Of a stretch of 64,000 bases of DNA, positions 27,470 through 35,538 are shown one piece after another (position 1 is the stretch's first letter; every line of letters starts with the position of its first letter). The notes below the pieces were generated by a model. It was not told the origin of the DNA. It saw only the letters and a program-made list of their open reading frames with translations, and made no database searches. The stretch comes from Salinibacterium sp. PAMC 21357. Its GTDB lineage: Bacteria > Actinomycetota > Actinomycetes > Actinomycetales > Microbacteriaceae. The position numbers and the translations under genes were made by a program. The stretch is from contig NZ_AHWA01000004.1 in NCBI RefSeq assembly GCF_000247645.1, forward strand, positions 62,001 through 126,000. The letters run 5' to 3'.

Positions 27470-30400
27470 CTAGCTGGCGTCGGCTGAGGCTGTTTCTTTT
27501 GCGACGCGCTGGCCAACGACGGCACTGATTCCATCGGCTCGCATGCTGACGCCGTAAAGAGCGTCAGCGATTTCCATCGTGCGCTTCTGGTGCGTGATGA
27601 CAATGAGCTGGCTGGTCTGGCGCAGGTCTTCGAAGATCGCGAGCAATCGGCCAAGGTTGGCATCGTCGAGCGCTGCCTCGACCTCATCCATGATGTAAAA
27701 CGGGCTGGGGCGGGCCTTGAAGATTGCAATGAGGAGCGCAACTGCGGCCAGTGATCGCTCACCACCGCTCAGCAGCGAAAGACGTTCGATCTTCTTGCCA
27801 GCGGGCTTCACCGTCACCTCGATGCCCGTCGTGAGCAACTCATCCGGATTCGTCAAAAAGATGCTTCCCGTGCCGCCCGGGAAGAGCACGGGAAAGACAT
27901 CGTTGAACGCATTTTTGGTGTCTTCGAAGGCACTAGAGAAAATCGCCTGCATCTTCTCGTCGAGCTCGTCGATGATCGTCAACAAGTCTTTTCGAGTGTT
28001 CGAGAGGTCAGTGAGTTGCTCGGTCAAGAACTTGTGACGCTGCTCAAGCGCCTCGAACTCTTCAAGAGCGAGCGGGTTGACCCGCCCCAAACGCGCAAGC
28101 TTTCGCTCAGCTTTCTGCAAACGAACTTCTTGTTCGGCGCGAACAAACGGGCGACCGGATGCTGCGGGCTCGGCTGCGGGGGCATCAATTGCTGTGGCAT
28201 CAGCGGCTGACTCTTCAACCGCGGAGGCATTAGCCGTTGAGACTTCGCTTGCCGAGTCGTCGACGGCTAGGTCATCGGGCACATTAACCTGCGGGCCATA
28301 TTCCGCAACGAGTACATCTTCGACAAGACCGAGCTCCTCACCCGATCGTTCAAGCAGGCTAGAAAGGTGCAGCTTCTTTTCGTAGATCTGCATTTCGAGA
28401 CCATGCACGCTTTCGCTGACGGCCGAGAGGCGTTCGCGCAGTGCTGACTCTTCGCGGCGCAGCCCGGAGAGTTCTTGGTTTTGCGCCGACCGTTCCGACT
28501 CCTTGGCGGCGAGAACAACGCGTGCTTCCGACAGCGAGCGATCCACAGAGTCGAGAACGGCGGGCAACATGTCGACCACCCGAGTTGCGGAGGCAATCTG
28601 GCGTTGGCGGATCACGGCTAGCCGTGCCTGCTCTTGGGCTGCTTCGCGTTCGCGCACCAGCTGCGCGGCCAGCTGCTCAGCACGGGCACGTTCGGCGCGC
28701 ACGCGCTCGCGAACGGTTTCCATCTGGATGCGCAATTCAACTTCGTGCGCGCGAGCAGCATCCACTTCAGCAAGCATAGGTTCACGTTCTGAGACGTCGA
28801 GCATGGGGCGCGGTGCCGCCTGATATTCGTCGGCGGCAGTTTGGGCGCGAGTCACCTCGGTGGTGGTATCGGCGACAGCCTGTTCAGCTACCGCGACGGC
28901 ACGGGCCAGGCGGTCGCACTCGGCCTGAGCCGCTTCGGCCTGGATGCGGTGGCGCCCTAAAAGTTCGGATTGCGCAGCAAGCTGGGCATCATATTCGCGC
29001 AACGTGATGAGCGCCGTTTCGGCATCCGCTTTCGCTGAGGTCAGTTCGCGGCGCTTTTCGTCGAGTTCGAAACTCGTGCGCTCAATCTGGGTCGTCACGA
29101 TGCCCAGCTTGTCGGCAGCAGCATCCCGCTCGGCAACGAGTTCGAGGCGCGAACGCTTAGCTCCCGAACCACCACGCAGCACGAATTGGGTGAGAACGTC
29201 GCCGTCACGAGTGACAAAGGTGAGGTCGGCAGCGTTAGGGAGTGAACCATAGGCTGCGCGCGCAGCTTCGAGATCGTCAACGACGAGCACATGAGTGAGG
29301 AGTCCGTGGACTCCATCGGGAGCGGTCACGACGTCAGTGGCTGGCACAGTTCCCGCGGCGGCACCGAACGAGATTGTGTGCTTTGCAGCGTTCGCTACAA
29401 CAACTTCGACGCGCCCAAAATCGCGGCGGGAAGACTCTGCCAGCGCGTTGATAGCAGAATCACGATCGTCAGCAAGAACGGCATCTGCCAACGAGCCGAG
29501 AGCAGCGGCGATTGCAGCTTCGTAGCCGGGCGTGATTTTGACGTGCTCCGCAACGAGACCGCGGATGCCAAAAAGCTTGGCGGCGACGAGTGCGCTCGAG
29601 CCATCCTTTTGATCGACTGCGAGGGACAGCGCCGATTGACGGGCGGCGAGAGCGTCGCGCTCGCGCTCGGAGGTGTGAAGGGCATCCCGCAGTGTCTCGA
29701 TTTCAGCTTGCACGCTGGCGACTTTGGCCTCGGCAGCCTCATACGCGCTATCGAGAGACCCGTCGGTTTCGATCGTGGAGTTGCCCGCTTCTGCCTCGAG
29801 GCCTTCGAACTCAGCGTGAGCGGCTTCGCGACGGGACTGAGCTTCGGCGAGCGCCTGCTGCTGACGCACGAGTTCGCCCTGAGCCGCAGTGAGCGTGGAG
29901 GTGGCAACTTCTACGCGGGCGGTGAGACCAGCGCTTTCCAATTCGTGGCGTGAGACGAGGGCGCTTTGCGCGGCAATCTCTTCATCAAGCGAGTCGAGTG
30001 CGGCCTTCGCTGTCGCCGTTGTGGCAGCGGCAGCACCGACAGCTTTCTCCGCATCTGCGACTCCGGCGGCAAGTGCGTCGGCTTCCGCCTTCACCTCGTC
30101 GATGAGGGTCTGGCTGACCGTGTTCCCTGATGTCGGAGCGTCACCCTGCTGGCCCAACAGCGAGAGCCGCTGGTTCGCTAGCGTGTACAAGCTCCGGAGG
30201 CGTTCTTGCACAGACTCAAGCCCGAACGACACGCGTCGAGCTTCGTCAACGTCATCGCCAACCTGAGCTTGCTCGAGGCGGGCTTCGCGCAACTTGTTTT
30301 GATCGAGCTGCTCTTGCAGAACAATGCGCTGGGTCTTGCGTTCGCTCTCGCTTCGGCTGAAATCGTTGATGCTTGAGCGCAGTTCAACAACCTCGTCGGC

Positions 30401-31090
30401 GAGGAGTCTGGCGCGGGCATCCCGAACGATCGACGCAATCGAGGCAGCTTCTTTGGCAATCTCAGCCTGTTGACCGAGTGGTTTCAGTTGGCGGCGGATC
30501 TCCCCCGCGAGGTCAGAGAGCCGCGTGAGGTTCGCCTGCATCGCGTCAAGCTTGCGCAGCGTTTTCTCTTTGCGGCGGCGGTGCTTCAGGATGCCAGCGG
30601 CTTCTTCAATGAAGCCACGTCGGTCTTCGGGGCTCGCCCGCAGCACCGCATCCAGCTGCCCCTGGCCAACGATGACATGCATTTCGCGGCCGAGACCGGA
30701 GTCACTCAGGAGTTCTTGAACGTCTAGCAGCCGGCACGAACTGCCATTAATGGCGTACTCACTGCCGCCATTGCGAAACAGTGTGCGGCTGATCGTGACT
30801 TCGCTGTACTCGATCGGCAGCGCGCCATCCGCGTTATCGATCGTGAGAATAACCTCGGCGCGACCCAAAGGCCCCTTCGTGGCGGTGCCAGCAAAGATGA
30901 CGTCTTCCATCTTGCCGCCGCGCAACGTCTTCGCGCCCTGCTCACCCATGACCCAGGCGAGAGCATCCACCACATTCGACTTGCCAGAACCGTTAGGGCC
31001 AACAACACACGTGACGCCCTGTTCGAAAGCAAAAGTGGTTGGTTGAGCGAACGACTTGAACCCTTTGAGGGTCAAACTCTTGAGGTACAC
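27470..31090 (-). CDS. smc: Chromosome segregation ATPase SMC
   Basis: Condensin subunit of 1206 residues that compacts and helps segregate the chromosome. The N-terminal head has G-P-N-G-S-G-K-S-N near 32-40; two long coiled coils flank a hinge at about 505-670 (D-V-V-T-A-P-D-G-V-H-G); the C-terminal head has L-S-G-G-E-R-S-L near 1110 and D-E-V-E-A-A-L-D near 1145. A low-complexity Ala/Asp/Glu/Ser insertion of about 40 residues lies around 945-985, near the C-terminal coil's return to the head. It starts with GTG. An in-frame stop lies upstream, beyond a 12-bp repeat array. Confidence 0.95.
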   Translation of the reverse strand: MYLKSLTLKGFKSFAQPTTFAFEQGVTCVVGPNGSGKSNVVDALAWVMGEQGAKTLRGGKMEDVIFAGTATKGPLGRAEVILTIDNADGALPIEYSEVTISRTLFRNGGSEYAINGSSCRLLDVQELLSDSGLGREMHVIVGQGQLDAVLRASPEDRRGFIEEAAGILKHRRRKEKTLRKLDAMQANLTRLSDLAGEIRRQLKPLGQQAEIAKEAASIASIVRDARARLLADEVVELRSSINDFSRSESERKTQRIVLQEQLDQNKLREARLEQAQVGDDVDEARRVSFGLESVQERLRSLYTLANQRLSLLGQQGDAPTSGNTVSQTLIDEVKAEADALAAGVADAEKAVGAAAATTATAKAALDSLDEEIAAQSALVSRHELESAGLTARVEVATSTLTAAQGELVRQQQALAEAQSRREAAHAEFEGLEAEAGNSTIETDGSLDSAYEAAEAKVASVQAEIETLRDALHTSERERDALAARQSALSLAVDQKDGSSALVAAKLFGIRGLVAEHVKITPGYEAAIAAALGSLADAVLADDRDSAINALAESSRRDFGRVEVVVANAAKHTISFGAAAGTVPATDVVTAPDGVHGLLTHVLVVDDLEAARAAYGSLPNAADLTFVTRDGDVLTQFVLRGGSGAKRSRLELVAERDAAADKLGIVTTQIERTSFELDEKRRELTSAKADAETALITLREYDAQLAAQSELLGRHRIQAEAAQAECDRLARAVAVAEQAVADTTTEVTRAQTAADEYQAAPRPMLDVSEREPMLAEVDAARAHEVELRIQMETVRERVRAERARAEQLAAQLVREREAAQEQARLAVIRQRQIASATRVVDMLPAVLDSVDRSLSEARVVLAAKESERSAQNQELSGLRREESALRERLSAVSESVHGLEMQIYEKKLHLSSLLERSGEELGLVEDVLVAEYGPQVNVPDDLAVDDSASEVSTANASAVEESAADATAIDAPAAEPAASGRPFVRAEQEVRLQKAERKLARLGRVNPLALEEFEALEQRHKFLTEQLTDLSNTRKDLLTIIDELDEKMQAIFSSAFEDTKNAFNDVFPVLFPGGTGSIFLTNPDELLTTGIEVTVKPAGKKIERLSLLSGGERSLAAVALLIAIFKARPSPFYIMDEVEAALDDANLGRLLAIFEDLRQTSQLIVITHQKRTMEIADALYGVSMRADGISAVVGQRVAKETASADAS

Positions 31091-31107
31091 GTCACCGCCC
31101 GGTCGCT

Positions 31108-31155
31108 GCTGGTCAAATCGTTGGTCGAATCTCTGGCCAAGTTGCTGGTCAGAAC
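31108..31155. repeat. Four degenerate 12-bp tandem repeats upstream of smc
   Basis: The units GCTGGTCAAATC, GTTGGTCGAATC, TCTGGCCAAGTT and GCTGGTCAGAAC follow one another without gaps just upstream of the smc start. They share the core TGGTC/TGGCC followed by an A-rich half. They could be a regulator-binding array, remnants of an in-frame coding repeat or slippage; a stop codon upstream in the smc frame and the lack of a start argue against translation. Confidence 0.65.
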
Positions 31156-31312
31156 CTTGCTATACGGTACCGGATGCGCGGGGTCTCGCCGTTCTGCCGC
31201 GCAGGAAAAGACGCTCCAACACTGACCGTTGACATTGGCAAGCCCGAGGAGTCAACTGGTTTCAGTCGCGTGCGCGTCCTCGTGCCGTTGGGGGTAACGA
31301 TTTGGAGATCCA

Positions 31313-32266
31313 ATGCGTCCCCCACTACCCGTAACTACTGCCCTCGACGCCATCGGAAACACGCCGGTCGTTGAACTTCGACACCTCAGTTCGCCAGACT
31401 CTGCGGCGGTCTACGTCAAGCTCGAAGGTTTCAATCCCACCGGTTCCTATAAAGACCGGATGGCGCTCGCCATGATCGAAGAAGCCGAGCAACGCGGCGC
31501 CCTCACTCCGAATCTGACCGTGATCGAATACACCGGCGGAAGCACCGGCTCCTCACTTGCCTTTGTATGTGCGGCAAAGGGGTACCGGTTTCACGCTGTA
31601 TCTTCCGATGCCTTTGCTGCGTCCAAGCTGAACACCATGCGAGCATTCGGGGCTCAGCTCACCCTCGTTCACAGCCCGAGTGGGGAAATCAGCCCGGATC
31701 TCATCCCGGAGATGATGTCTGTTGCCGCGACAATCGCAGCGCAGGGTGGCTACTACCAGACCGATCAATTCAACAACCAAGACTCCCTTATTGGGTATGC
31801 CGGGATCGGGCACGAACTCCTCGCCCAGTTTCCCGAAGGTGTCGACGTGTTCTGTGGGGCTGTCGGTACCGCTGGGATGCTGATGGGGGTCGCTGGGGTA
31901 CTCAAAGACAATTCCTCGACCACTCGCGTTGTGGCGCTCGAACCCGCATCAGCGCCCATGCTCACGCTCGGGCATCCAGGACAACACCACGTTGAGGGCA
32001 TCGGCGTTGGTTTCCTCCCTCCCCTTCTCGACAGCGAGTTGTACGACGAAGCTCGGGCCATAGATGAAGCGGCGGCACGCTGGACGTGTCGGCAGTTGGC
32101 CGCACAGGAGGGGCTACTGGTCGGCACGTCCTCCGGATTGAATGTTGCCGCGGCGCTCGAGCTTGCTAGTGAACTCGGGCCGGGAAAAGTTGTCGTGACC
32201 GTCGCCTGCGACACCGGGTTGAAGTACCTCGAGGGCGATCTGTTCGCACGACCACCAACCAGCTGA
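31313..32266 (+). CDS. PLP-dependent cysteine synthase/cystathionine beta-synthase family protein
   Basis: A fold-type II PLP enzyme of 317 residues. The Schiff-base lysine is K47 in N-P-T-G-S-Y-K-D-R; true O-acetylserine sulfhydrylases normally read N-P-x-x-S-V/I-K-D-R. T-G-G-S-T-G-S-S near 75 fits the substrate loop, G-A-V-G-T-A-G near 183 the phosphate loop and G-T-S-S-G-L-N near 270 the PLP-nitrogen contact. It may use O-acetylserine, O-phosphoserine or another beta-substituted serine. A GGAG site precedes ATG 31313. It is divergent from smc and at the edge of the accessory block, with no cysE nearby. Confidence 0.82.
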   Translation: MRPPLPVTTALDAIGNTPVVELRHLSSPDSAAVYVKLEGFNPTGSYKDRMALAMIEEAEQRGALTPNLTVIEYTGGSTGSSLAFVCAAKGYRFHAVSSDAFAASKLNTMRAFGAQLTLVHSPSGEISPDLIPEMMSVAATIAAQGGYYQTDQFNNQDSLIGYAGIGHELLAQFPEGVDVFCGAVGTAGMLMGVAGVLKDNSSTTRVVALEPASAPMLTLGHPGQHHVEGIGVGFLPPLLDSELYDEARAIDEAAARWTCRQLAAQEGLLVGTSSGLNVAAALELASELGPGKVVVTVACDTGLKYLEGDLFARPPTS

Positions 32267-32291
32267 GCCGCCTCCCCAGAACGGTGCGACC

Positions 32292-32682
32292 ATGAAAGAC
32301 TTCGACATCGCCGCGGTCGAGATCCCCACCCACCGTGATCCCAGCGGCCGCGATGAATTCTGCCAAGCGAATTTGAGAGTTACCGGATGCTCGTCGTGAC
32401 CGTCGATGGCCGCGTCGATGGCCGCGGCGATTATGACACCACGGATGGTGACGATGGCGAGAACGAGTCCCGGCTCATTGCGGGCGCGCTCACTCCCGTG
32501 GTCACCGGCTGGGGATGCTCGTAAAGGTGGTGAACTTGGCCCACCTTGACCGAGTTGCCCCCGGCCAACCCTCAGTGATTACTTACAACGCTGACGAGAA
32601 CCGCCACATGCTCGCCGTCAACGAAGCTGTCGGTTTTGTACCCATTGGCTACGAAGGCGTGTGGAAGAAAGAGCTGCGCTAG
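32292..32682 (+). pseudogene. Decayed GNAT acetyltransferase
   Basis: From an ATG at 32292 about 35 codons read to a TGA. A second frame at about 32430-32520 holds a short fragment, and from about 32517 a third segment reads L-V-K-V-V-N-L-A-H-L, then N-A-D-E-N-R-H-M-L-A-V-N-E-A-V-G-F and I-G-Y-E-G-V-W-K-K-E-L before TAG at 32680. That last block is the characteristic C-terminal end of a two-domain actinobacterial GNAT acetyltransferase. Pieces are in different frames and most of the middle is missing, so the gene is a remnant with deletions. It is the only content of the gap between the PLP enzyme and the Lrp gene. Confidence 0.72.
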
Positions 32683-32692
32683 CGGCAATGCC

Positions 32693-33637
32693 TTAGGGCG
32701 ATGCGACCGCGCCGCGATCAGCCGATCCAGCGGCGGCCTCGCGAATGCGGTGCAAGCTGTGCTGGTAGCGCTCCTTGTGGATGCGGGCGTGCAGCCACGT
32801 TTCCAACGACTTCACGCTGGACAGCGCGCGCAGTTCCGCGACAAAGTCGTTGAAGTCGCTGAGAGTCGGGAACGAGATGGTTGTCACGAAATCGAAGCGA
32901 CCTATCGTGCGTGCCATGAACTCCACCCCGGGCTGCTCGTCGATGAGTCGCACGATCGGGTCGGCATTACCCGTGGTGATGAATCCGAAACCGAAGGTGA
33001 GATGCGAGGTCATGTCAGTGCGTTCACGCAAGAGGCCAATGCGCATCGCCCCGGTTTCGGTGAGGCGATTGATGCGAGTGCGACATCCGCTGATTGATAA
33101 GTCAACGGCTTCAGCGAGTTCGGCGTAGCCCATGCGGCCATCAATTTGGAGCAGTTCCATCAACTTAAGATCAGTCGCATCGAGCGGCAAGTCTGCCAGA
33201 GCAGGTTCTTCGCCAAGGAAGAAGCTCTTGAGCGTTCGTTCGTAAATCATGACTTGCACGTCGACGACGCCGTCGCAGGCACGAATAGCTCGAATCTCTT
33301 CGTGTAGTTCGGCCATGGTCGCAGTGTGAAGCTCTGAGATCAGCTGGTACTTGCCCGTGCGCTCCGAGACGAACACAGGTGAATTCAACTGGCAAATTCT
33401 TTCCGCGAGCTCTCCCGCATCACCCTCTGTCTGGATCGACAAGTGAGCAAGTACGTGAAGCCCGAGAAGCCGCGGGTGAACGGCCGCGATGATGCGGATG
33501 TCGCCCGAGAGCAGAAGCGGGTTCAGCCGCTTGGCAACGCTTGCCCGGTTGGTATCAAGTTGGCGCGCAATATCGCTGAACGACGTTCGGCCGTCCTGGC
33601 GCAGAATTGCGAAAGATTGCTCGGTTAGCTGGTCCAC
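32693..33637 (-). CDS. Lrp/AsnC family regulator with duplicated HTH-RAM modules
   Basis: A 314-residue tandem Lrp/AsnC protein, about twice the usual 150 residues. Module 1 begins with an HTH in about residues 3-45 (F-S-D-I-A-R-Q-L-D-T-N-R-A-S-V) and a RAM effector domain to about 140. Module 2 has a second HTH near 155-200 (M-G-Y-A-E-L-A-E-A-V-D-L-S) and a RAM domain to about 290. The GTG start is at 33637. It is divergent from the ABC transporter/catabolic operon across a 234-bp region containing a long-spaced inverted repeat, so I infer that it controls that operon and itself in response to an amino acid or related compound. Confidence 0.9.
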   Translation of the reverse strand: MDQLTEQSFAILRQDGRTSFSDIARQLDTNRASVAKRLNPLLLSGDIRIIAAVHPRLLGLHVLAHLSIQTEGDAGELAERICQLNSPVFVSERTGKYQLISELHTATMAELHEEIRAIRACDGVVDVQVMIYERTLKSFFLGEEPALADLPLDATDLKLMELLQIDGRMGYAELAEAVDLSISGCRTRINRLTETGAMRIGLLRERTDMTSHLTFGFGFITTGNADPIVRLIDEQPGVEFMARTIGRFDFVTTISFPTLSDFNDFVAELRALSSVKSLETWLHARIHKERYQHSLHRIREAAAGSADRGAVASP

Positions 33638-33655
33638 GCGGCCAGACTATCTCAA

Positions 33656-33744
33656 GCAACTCTTGAAACGTAGCGTTTTGTCACTTTATTGGGTGAAATT
33701 CCACTATTTACCCCCGAGAAACCACTCATTCGTTTCAAGTTTGC
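33656..33744. promoter_or_regulatory. Candidate Lrp-type operator: spaced inverted repeat
   Basis: CTTGAAACG (33662-33670) and CGTTTCAAG (33731-33739) form a perfect 9-bp inverted repeat with 60 bp between the arms. The similarity extends outward with one indel: GCAA precedes the left arm and TTGC follows the right arm. A compact dyad AAACG-tag-CGTTT at 33666-33678 overlaps the left arm. Spacing of multiple turns suits an Lrp octamer that wraps DNA. Regulator identity is inferred from its position between the divergent lrp-like and transporter genes. Confidence 0.5.
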
Positions 33745-33775
33745 GTCTTTTGGGTTACAAGACTGCAAATATGCA

Positions 33776-33804
33776 TTGACTTTCCCGTCACGTGTGAACA
33801 CAAT
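33776..33804 (+). promoter_or_regulatory. Sigma70-like promoter for the catabolic ABC operon
   Basis: TTGACT at 33776-33781 and CACAAT at 33799-33804 are separated by 17 bp. It lies downstream of the inverted repeat and about 68 bp upstream of the substrate-binding-protein start, in the correct orientation. It would give an RNA leader of about 60 bases. Confidence 0.55.
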
Positions 33805-33871
33805 GGTCAGAACCAAATCACCCTCCCCAGCACATCCGGGGATGAATCGTTCTGCAGCCACAGGAGAAACA

Positions 33872-34726
33872 ATGAAGAAATCGATCATGGGCATCGCCGC
33901 AGCAGTATCGCTCGCGGTAGTGCTCACCGGATGTGCCGCTGGCACTGAAGCCACGACAGACACCACAGACTCCACCTCCTCCAACGCCCCTGAAGGGCTC
34001 GTAAACGCCAACGCGTTCACCGCGTGCATCGACCCCGAGTACGCCCCCCTCGAGTACTACGCAGACTCAACCGGTGGAGACATCATCGGCTTCGATGCTG
34101 ACGGAATCCGCGCTGTTGCGGACTACTGGGGCGTCGAAACCAAATTCGAAATCACCTCGTTTGATGGCCTCATGCCCGGACTCCAGACCGGTCGCTGCGA
34201 CGTTATCTTCGGCGGCCTGTACATGAGCGAAGAGCGCCTACAGATCGCCGACGCATCCGCCGTCATGAATGCGGGCCCCGCAGCACTGGCAGCACCCGAC
34301 CTCGCAGCGAAGCTCAAAGAAGGCGCCGACTTGTGCGGACTGCGCGTTGCAACGCAGGCAGCATCCAGCAACACGGTGAGCGTTGAGAAGCTCAGCGACG
34401 AATGTGTGGCCGATGGCAAAGAAGCCATCACCCTCACCGAATACCCTAAGACTGCAGAAACCGTGCTCGCAGTGATCAACGGCAAGTCAGACGTACTTGT
34501 CGAAACCAACGTCGCTGCCGCTTACATGGCAACCCAGAACGATGGGCTGCTCTCCGTAGCTAACGGCGTCTTCGATCCAGACACCACCTTCGGAGTCTTC
34601 ACCCCCAAGGATGGCGTGCTCACCGCTGCTGTCGCTGAAGCACTCCGCGCGCTCTACGACGACGGCACTCTCGAGAAGATTGCCTCCGACTACAACCTCG
34701 ACGCCTCGATCGTCGACGTTTACTAA
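33872..34726 (+). CDS. Amino-acid-type ABC transporter substrate-binding lipoprotein
   Basis: Family 3 solute-binding protein of 284 residues. A Lys-rich start, hydrophobic signal and lipobox V-L-T-G-C21 predict a surface lipoprotein; a Thr/Ser/Asp-rich linker follows. The binding domain begins F-T-A-C-I-D-P-E-Y-A-P-L-E-Y and includes G-F-D-A-D-G-I-R-A-V-A and S-F-D-G-L-M-P-G-L-Q-T-G-R-C-D, typical of polar amino-acid or opine binders. ATG 33872 has an AGGAGA site. It heads the operon, with a 13-bp hairpin between it and the permease. The ligand is not predictable; candidates are amino acids or N-modified amino acids given the catabolic genes downstream. Confidence 0.9.
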   Translation: MKKSIMGIAAAVSLAVVLTGCAAGTEATTDTTDSTSSNAPEGLVNANAFTACIDPEYAPLEYYADSTGGDIIGFDADGIRAVADYWGVETKFEITSFDGLMPGLQTGRCDVIFGGLYMSEERLQIADASAVMNAGPAALAAPDLAAKLKEGADLCGLRVATQAASSNTVSVEKLSDECVADGKEAITLTEYPKTAETVLAVINGKSDVLVETNVAAAYMATQNDGLLSVANGVFDPDTTFGVFTPKDGVLTAAVAEALRALYDDGTLEKIASDYNLDASIVDVY

Positions 34727-34737
34727 GCACACTCGAC

Positions 34738-34768
34738 TGTGGGTGGTCACCTCGCGTGACCACCCACA
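34738..34768. terminator. Intercistronic hairpin after the binding-protein gene
   Basis: Perfect 13-bp arms TGTGGGTGGTCAC and GTGACCACCCACA enclose a CTCGC loop, 11 bp past the stop and 18 bp before the permease ATG. No T-tract follows. Hairpins in this place usually stabilise or partly terminate the upstream mRNA and so raise binding protein relative to membrane components. Confidence 0.65.
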
Positions 34769-34786
34769 ACCAGGGAGTCACACCAC

Positions 34787-35536
34787 ATGATCTTTGATCC
34801 AGAAATCTTCTTCACCCAACTCGTCAACCCCGCCTACCTCTGGGGTGCGCTCATCTCTGTCGGAGTCGCAGCGTGCTCGCTCGTCATCGCCACAGTGCTC
34901 GGCTTCTTCCTCGCCATCGGACGAACCTCCAAGCAGCGCTACCTTCGCGCTCCAGCACACCTCTATGTCTGGTTCTTCCGGGCACTGCCAGCATTGCTCG
35001 TTCTGCTCATCATGTGGAACGCACTCCCCCAAATGTTTCCCGCCCTGCGCTCCGACTGGTACACACCGTTCGTGGCAGCATCCGTCGGTCTCGGCTTGGT
35101 CGAAGCAGCCTTCATGGCAGAAATCATTCGCTCAGCGCTGAGCAGTGTGGATGATGGTCAAGAACTTGCCGCTCGCGCGCTGGGAATGAAGCCTGGCTCC
35201 GTAATGCGCCGGGTGGTCTTGCCGCAGGCAATCCGTACCGCGCTTCCCCCGACCGGCAACGAGTTCATCGGACTCATCAAGTACTCCTCTCTCGCGTCAG
35301 TGATCTCGCTTAAGGAACTCCTCACTACGGCCCAAGTCGGGGTGAACATCACCTTCCGCTATGCCGAGTACTACACCGTCGCAATCATGTACTACCTCGT
35401 CATCGTGACGATCATCACGCTCGTGCAGAGTCGGATCGAGAAGCGTTTCCTCTGGACGTCTCGTGGCGTAAAGAAGAACACCGACCCGATCAGCCTGAGC
35501 ACACGCGCACTCGCAACGGTCTCGAAGGAGAAATAA
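34787..35536 (+). CDS. Amino-acid ABC transporter permease
   Basis: HisM/GlnP-type membrane subunit of 249 residues with about five membrane spans. The EAA loop is clear: E-L-A-A-R-A-L-G-M-K-P-G near 127 followed by V-L-P-Q-A-I-R-T-A-L-P-P, the contact site for the ATPase. Only one permease gene is present, so the transporter probably uses a homodimer. It lies 60 bp after the binding protein and 2 bp before the ATPase gene. Confidence 0.92.
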   Translation: MIFDPEIFFTQLVNPAYLWGALISVGVAACSLVIATVLGFFLAIGRTSKQRYLRAPAHLYVWFFRALPALLVLLIMWNALPQMFPALRSDWYTPFVAASVGLGLVEAAFMAEIIRSALSSVDDGQELAARALGMKPGSVMRRVVLPQAIRTALPPTGNEFIGLIKYSSLASVISLKELLTTAQVGVNITFRYAEYYTVAIMYYLVIVTIITLVQSRIEKRFLWTSRGVKKNTDPISLSTRALATVSKEK

Positions 35537-35538
35537 GC

